Source: an uncultured Prevotella sp. (GTDB taxonomy: Bacteria; Bacteroidota; Bacteroidia; Bacteroidales; Bacteroidaceae). Taken from it: a DNA stretch of 43,693 nt. Below, one piece after another: positions 40,301-43,693 of this stretch. Numbering within the stretch: the stretch's first letter is position 1; every line of letters begins with the position of its first letter. The notes below the pieces were generated by a model that made no database searches, was not told the DNA's origin, and worked only from the letters and a program-made list of their open reading frames with translations. The position numbers were made by a program, and so were the translations under genes. The stretch covers positions 1 through 43,693 of the forward strand of contig CAAGSA010000001.1 of the NCBI GenBank assembly GCA_900772835.1, in the 5' to 3' direction.

Positions 40301-41935
40301 ATCTCCCTGCTGTCAAACATCGTGCGTGAGGAGGGCGAAGAGGAAGCCACATCGAAGCACGTCATCTGCTGCAGCGGTAGCATCACCGACCGGCTGAAGA
40401 AGGACTGGGGCATAAACGACGTGTGGAACCGCATCATCCTGCCACGTTTCATCCGTCTGAACGAACTTACGGGAACAAGCCGTTTTACCACTCTGAACAC
40501 AGAGGGACACCACGTGCCGGCAATGCCTCTTGAACTGCAGAAGGGATTCAGCAAGAAGCGCATCGACCACCGCCATCATGCAATGGATGCCATCGTGATA
40601 GCGTGTACTACACGCGACCACGTGAACCTGCTGAACAACGAGGCGGCAATGTCGAAGAACAACAGCAACAGGATTGCCCTCTCCAGAAAGCTCCGCCGCT
40701 ACGAAACCATTGAAGTGGAAAAAGACGGAGTGCGGAAGCAGATTGCCGTGGCAAAAGAGTTCATGAAGCCTTGGGACAGCTTCACGGCTGATGTGGAACA
40801 GGCTTTGAGAAACATCGTTGTGAGCTTCAAGCAGAATCTGCGCGTTATAAACAAGACTACCAACTATTACCAGCATTTCAGAGACGGCAAGAAGGTGGTT
40901 GAACCCCAGACCAAGGGCGACTCATGGGCTGTTAGAAAGCCGATGCACAAGGAAACCGTATTCGGAGAGGTTAATCTCAGACGCATCAAGGAGGTGCCGC
41001 TTAAAGAGGCATTGAAGCGTACAGGGGATATTGTCGACCGGGAACTGAGGGCAAAGCTCGCGGAACTGCTTGACCTGAAATACACTGAAAAGCAGATGAA
41101 GAAGTATTTCGAGGAGAACAGCGACGTGTGGAGCGATGTTAATCTGAAGAAGATAAAGATACACTTCTTTACGAAAGAGACCAACGAGCGGTTCTTCGCT
41201 ACAAGAAAGCCGATAGACACCTCGTTTACGAAAGACAAAATCAAAAACCAGATTGCTGATACTGCCATACAGAAAATCATGCTTCGCCATCTCGAACAGA
41301 AAGGCGGCAATGCAGAAGAGGCATTCTCGCCCGATGGCATAGAAGAGATGAACAGAAACATCGTTGAACTCAACGATGGCAAAGGGCATCAGCCTGTATA
41401 TAAGGTGCGCGTGTATGAAAAGGCAGACAAATACGCGGTCGGACAGTCAGGAAGCAAGAGAAGGAAATTTGTTGAGGCTGCTAAAGGCACGAACCTGTTT
41501 TTTGCAATATATGAAGAAGAACATATTGACGAGGCAACCGGTGAACCGTCAGTCGTAAGAAGCTATGACACAATCCCGCTGAATATTGTTGTGGACAGAC
41601 AAAAGAGAGGATTGCCGTCAGCACCCGAGAACGAACACAGAATTGCCCCGAAGTATGTACTTTCGCCTAACGACTTGGTTTATATACCTACGGAAGAGGA
41701 AAGAAAAATGGGGCAGATCAATATGCCTCTGGATAAGGAGAGGATATATAAAATGGTATCTGCAAATAAGAAGCAGGCTTTTTTCTTGTCTTCAGATGTT
41801 GCAACATGTATTGTTGACAAATACGAGTTCTCTCCATTAAATAAACAAGAGCGGGCAATATCCGGCGAAATGATAAAAGAAATATGTATCCCAATATCTG
41901 TCAACCGTATTGGTGAGATAACATTACAACAATAA
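37385..41935 (+). CDS. cas9: CRISPR-associated endonuclease Cas9 (type II-C)
   Basis: This 1516-residue RNA-guided DNA nuclease is the effector of the system. I start it at 37385 because MKNIIGLDLGTNSIGW is the usual N-terminus and the promoter is just upstream. RuvC-I has Asp8. The Arg-rich bridge helix follows (GIRRLRERCLLRRERLFRVFEV). The helical recognition lobe spans about 100-700. RuvC-II has Glu740 (HVELGREM). The HNH domain (about 840-910) has Glu870, His871 and Asn894. RuvC-III has His1065 and Asp1068 (RHHAMDAIVIA). The C-terminal region (about 1100-1516) should recognise the PAM. All catalytic residues are present, so the enzyme appears active. It is at the long end for II-C enzymes, a length common in Bacteroidetes. 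No csn2 or cas4 gene is nearby within the window. Confidence 0.97.
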   Translation: MKNIIGLDLGTNSIGWSVVQERQIENDNIQKSISDSGSRIIPMDAAQLGDFAKGNTVSQTKDRTGFRGIRRLRERCLLRRERLFRVFEVMKFLPPHFASSLTRYGKFKDAGEEPKLAWDMDSSGKARFLFMESFNEMVAEFRTTHPELVANGLKVPYDWTIYYLRKKALFRAVTPFELAWIILNFNQKRGYYQLRGEEEQADKGKREEYLAQRVVDIIDTGEKKGKSTWFDVVLENGMVYHRAADIKPDWIGKVKEFIVTTPLDKDGNPKKDKEGNIKRSFRMPGNDDWNLQKKKAEKDIDNSGMTVGEYIYDALLHNPKQKIKGKLVRVVERKYYKEELMRIIETQKKFIPQLTDSSLYRECIEELYQSNEAYRQSVAVRNDFAYLFVDNIIFYQRPLKSKKSLIDNCPYETHKYIKDGEEKAAAVKCIAKSHPLFQEFRLWQFISNLRIYQRQMQVGDRVRLDVDVTDQYLPTEDSRTALFDYLNDKTEIKQDTLLKDFFSMKKPKGKDSLYPCRWNYVEEKAYPCNEARGKMLARLKRAGIAADFLSDKVAEEHLWHILYSVEDKEELRKALTKFAEGNSLGSEFVDAFADMEPYKKEYGAYSAKALKKLLPLMRMGKYWDYENIDKATRKRIENIINGEYDENIRCRVREKAISLTSASQFRGLPLWMACYIVYDRHSEASDTSRWTTPEDIDRYLGEFKQHSLRNPVVEQVVTETLRTVRDIWKKYGKIDEIHVELGREMKNPASKRSEMNRRMLDNENANMRARILLAELMNPEFGIDNVRPYSPSQQELLRIYEDGAISNGASNVDDEITAIMGKLSQTDVKKMPTQNEVRRYVLWLEQNYRSPYTGEMIPLAKLFTSAYEIEHVIPQSRYFDDSFSNKVICEAEVNKLKDRMLGYEFIKQYSGEMVQLSMGRTVRILSPEEYVRHVESQYKGNKAKMRKLLMDDIPDEFINRQLNDSRYISKLVISLLSNIVREEGEEEATSKHVICCSGSITDRLKKDWGINDVWNRIILPRFIRLNELTGTSRFTTLNTEGHHVPAMPLELQKGFSKKRIDHRHHAMDAIVIACTTRDHVNLLNNEAAMSKNNSNRIALSRKLRRYETIEVEKDGVRKQIAVAKEFMKPWDSFTADVEQALRNIVVSFKQNLRVINKTTNYYQHFRDGKKVVEPQTKGDSWAVRKPMHKETVFGEVNLRRIKEVPLKEALKRTGDIVDRELRAKLAELLDLKYTEKQMKKYFEENSDVWSDVNLKKIKIHFFTKETNERFFATRKPIDTSFTKDKIKNQIADTAIQKIMLRHLEQKGGNAEEAFSPDGIEEMNRNIVELNDGKGHQPVYKVRVYEKADKYAVGQSGSKRRKFVEAAKGTNLFFAIYEEEHIDEATGEPSVVRSYDTIPLNIVVDRQKRGLPSAPENEHRIAPKYVLSPNDLVYIPTEEERKMGQINMPLDKERIYKMVSANKKQAFFLSSDVATCIVDKYEFSPLNKQERAISGEMIKEICIPISVNRIGEITLQQ

Positions 41936-41940
41936 AGACC

Positions 41941-41990
41941 AACCACACCGAATGAAAACCATGCGGAAGTCGTTCGGTGTGGTTTTTATT
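41941..41990 (+). terminator. Terminator hairpin between cas9 and cas1
   Basis: AACCACACCGAA (41941-41952) pairs perfectly with TTCGGTGTGGTT (41973-41984) around a 20-base loop. A T-rich tail follows (TTTTTATT, 41983-41990). It begins 5 bases past the cas9 stop and ends 20 bases before the cas1 start, and I see no promoter between it and cas1. Confidence 0.85.
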
Positions 41991-42010
41991 AACAGCAAAA
42001 TACTAAGCCT

Positions 42011-42964
42011 ATGATCAAGAAAACTCTTTATTTCGGGAATCCCGCGTATCTTTCTTTGCGCATGGGACAAATGGTGATAAAACTGCCCGAAGTGGAACGC
42101 AATCCTGACTTGCCGGAAAGAATGAAACAGGAGTCGGAAGTGACAAAACCTGTTGAAGACATTGGTATTGTGATACTTGACAACAAGCGCATAACCATTA
42201 CACAGGGACTTCTCGAAGCGCTGTTGGAGAACAACTGCGCCGTTATAACATGCGACAGCCACAGCATGCCCGTGGGGCTGATGCTTCCACTCTACGGGAA
42301 TTCCACCCAAAACGAGAGGTTCAGAGAGCAGTTGGATTCCTCTCTTCCGTTGCGCAAGCAGCTTTGGCAACAAACTATCAGGGCGAAGATAGAAAACCAG
42401 GCTACCGTCTTGTCTCTGTGCAGCGGCTGTCAGACAAAGGTTATGCAGCGTTGGGCGGCAGACGTGAGAAGCGGCGACCCCGAGAACATTGAGGGTAGGG
42501 CTGCTGCATATTATTGGAAGAATATATTTTCAAAGATAGAATCTCTCGCCGCCTTCACAAGAGACCGCAACGGAATGCCTCCAAACAATTTGCTCAACTA
42601 CGGGTATGCCATACTCAGAGCCATCGTGGCAAGAGGACTGGTCTCAAGCGGCATGTTGCCTACTCTCGGTATCCACCATCACAACCGGTATAATGCCTAC
42701 TGTCTTGCCGACGACATTATGGAGCCGTACCGTCCGTATGTTGACGAACTTGTGTATTCCATAATACAGGAGTTTGGTACTGGGAATCTGGAACTTACCA
42801 AAGAGATAAAATTCCGTCTGCTTGGAATACCTACCATAGACGTAATAGTCAATGGAAAGAGGAGTCCGTTGATGGTGGCTGTAACCCAGACCACGGCATC
42901 GTTATACAAATGCTTCTCCGGCGAAATAAGAAAGATTGCTTATCCGGAGAGAGACAGCAACTGA
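42011..42964 (+). CDS. cas1: CRISPR-associated endonuclease Cas1 (subtype II)
   Basis: This 317-residue integrase subunit inserts new spacers together with Cas2. It starts MIKKTLYFGNPAYLSLRMGQ, the beta-rich N-terminal domain. The helical catalytic domain holds GRAAAYYWKNIF (the conserved Glu precedes it, NIEGRAA), LNYGYAILRAIVARGL, and LGIHHHNRYNAYCLADDIMEPYRPYVD with metal-binding His and Asp/Glu. Length and order are typical of type II. Its stop TGA shares a base with a possible cas2 ATG (42964). It follows cas9 by 75 bases that include a terminator hairpin. Confidence 0.96.
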   Translation: MIKKTLYFGNPAYLSLRMGQMVIKLPEVERNPDLPERMKQESEVTKPVEDIGIVILDNKRITITQGLLEALLENNCAVITCDSHSMPVGLMLPLYGNSTQNERFREQLDSSLPLRKQLWQQTIRAKIENQATVLSLCSGCQTKVMQRWAADVRSGDPENIEGRAAAYYWKNIFSKIESLAAFTRDRNGMPPNNLLNYGYAILRAIVARGLVSSGMLPTLGIHHHNRYNAYCLADDIMEPYRPYVDELVYSIIQEFGTGNLELTKEIKFRLLGIPTIDVIVNGKRSPLMVAVTQTTASLYKCFSGEIRKIAYPERDSN

Positions 42965-42987
42965 TGTTTAACCAATCTGCATGGATT

Positions 42988-43320
42988 ATGGACAGATTTA
43001 GCGAATATAGAATTATGTGGATTCTTGTGTTTTTTGACCTGCCCACTGAAACGAAAAAGGACAAGAAAGAGTATGCGCTTTTCCGGAAGCGGTTGCACCG
43101 TGACGGTTTCACCATGTTTCAGTTTTCAATTTATGTCCGCCATTGTGCAAGTATGGAAAATGCAGACGTACACATCAAGCGTGTGAAATCGTTTCTTCCA
43201 GAATACGGCAAAGTTGGAATTTTGTGCATCACCGACAAACAGTTTGGCAATATAGACCTCTTCTACGGAAAGAAACCTCTTGCCCCCAATGCACCAGGAC
43301 AGCAGCTTGAATTATTTTAA
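42988..43320 (+). CDS. cas2: CRISPR-associated endoribonuclease Cas2
   Basis: This 110-residue protein forms the adaptation complex with Cas1. The start at 42988 (MDRFSEYRIMWILVFFDLPTE) matches the usual N-terminus of Bacteroidetes type II Cas2. An ATG at 42964 overlapping the cas1 stop would add eight residues and is an alternative; the frame also opens further upstream inside cas1. The first strand ends with the metal-binding aspartate in VFFDLPT. FTMFQFSIYVRHC is the middle strand, and the C-terminus ends QQLELF. Confidence 0.93.
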   Translation: MDRFSEYRIMWILVFFDLPTETKKDKKEYALFRKRLHRDGFTMFQFSIYVRHCASMENADVHIKRVKSFLPEYGKVGILCITDKQFGNIDLFYGKKPLAPNAPGQQLELF

Positions 43321-43401
43321 CTTGCGATAACATTAAATGTGCCGTTTCTGTGCTCAGAAAAGACAATAAAAGTGCTTTTATGCAAAGTCTTGATATATAA
43401 A

Positions 43402-43447
43402 ACAGAAAAGAAGAATTCCTTCATCAAGTCAGAATTCTTCTTTCTGT
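43402..43447. terminator. Long palindrome between cas2 and the CRISPR array
   Basis: ACAGAAAAGAAGAATTC (43402-43418) pairs with GAATTCTTCTTTCTGT (43432-43447), with one unpaired A, around a 13-base loop. T-rich sequence follows on the plus strand (CTTTTTTATTTTC from about 43456), and the stem's own A/T runs are suited to the other strand. It probably ends the cas1-cas2 transcript and could also stop the convergent pre-crRNA. Confidence 0.75.
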
Positions 43448-43514
43448 ACAACTACTTTTTTATTTTCTATAATCATTCGTATTGAACTGATATACAGATA
43501 TTTGCTAAAAGTAT

Positions 43515-43693
43515 GTTGTTGATTGTACCGCGAAGGTACAAAATTTCAAGCAAATCACAACGCCATCTGCAAGAAGTACGGCTATGCCATAGTTGTTGAT
43601 TGTACCGCGAAGGTACAAAATTTCAAGCAAATCACAACGAATATGCGTCCGCTGCATTACCTACTGTGGTTGTTGATTGTACCGCGAAGGTAC
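43515..43693 (-). CRISPR. CRISPR array (type II-C), start only; continues past the window
   Basis: Two identical 47-nt repeats (43515-43561 and 43592-43638) and the first 25 nt of a third (43669-43693) are separated by two 30-nt spacers (43562-43591 and 43639-43668). The repeat on the plus strand begins GTTGTTGATTGTACC and ends CAAATCACAAC. The strand that pairs with the tracrRNA anti-repeat is the minus strand, so crRNAs should read from right to left. Each repeat has a GTACC-N5-GGTAC hairpin and imperfect terminal inverted repeats. The leader end and most spacers lie outside. Confidence 0.97.

Noticed and set aside
43515..43693. Promoters inside each repeat, as in Neisseria type II-C arrays
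   Set aside because: The repeat has AAATTTTG on the minus strand, one base from the -7 consensus, but no TTTG at the right upstream spacing.

Overview
The window looks like chromosomal DNA of a Bacteroidales bacterium, most likely a Prevotella-like member of the Prevotellaceae. The evidence is the gene content (DUF3098 and DUF3316 proteins, a glycyl-tRNA synthetase followed by an FKBP lipoprotein, exported proteins with C-terminal sorting-like tails, a 47-nt type II-C repeat) and repeated promoters of the Bacteroidetes form TTTG-N19..22-TAnnTTTG instead of E. coli-type -35/-10 boxes. The genus is inferred from general resemblance, not from a database match. No rRNA or tRNA gene was seen.

Layout. 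Positions 1-12632 are almost entirely minus-strand housekeeping genes. They read ftsX, DUF3098, uppP, truB, queA, folK, tcdA, topoisomerase IV/gyrase A subunit, DUF3316 protein and S41 protease lipoprotein, then a separately promoted glyS-FKBP pair. Positions 13120-18215 are plus-strand: an Rpn-family nuclease with an in-frame 12-bp repeat, a radical SAM enzyme, an MscS channel and a large secreted protein whose start overlaps the MscS stop. Positions 18325-25158 are minus-strand: an unusual pair (a GatC-like PTS EIIC membrane protein and a KduI isomerase carrying a signal peptide), a large secreted choice-of-anchor/fibronectin-like protein, and a membrane-spanning TPR-AraC regulator.

Positions 25574-33044 hold a tripartite CzcCBA-type divalent-metal efflux operon followed by its own two-component system, which has a strong, apparently leaderless promoter. 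Then come a YeiH-family transporter (minus), a small unrecognised lipoprotein (plus) and a membrane-anchored metallophosphoesterase (minus).

Positions 37176-43693 are a complete-looking type II-C CRISPR-Cas locus. A minus-strand tracrRNA has its own promoter, anti-repeat and terminator, and sits back-to-back with the cas9 promoter. Cas9 (1516 aa) has all nuclease residues intact. A strong terminator hairpin separates cas9 from cas1-cas2. A long palindrome then precedes the first repeats of an array that continues past the window. The anti-repeat pairs with the minus-strand repeat, so the array should be transcribed toward the cas genes.

The points most worth a second look are the tracrRNA/cas9 divergent control region with the cas9/cas1 terminator, and the exported KduI next to an EIIC protein with no visible PTS partners, which could form a periplasmic uronate isomerisation and uptake route.
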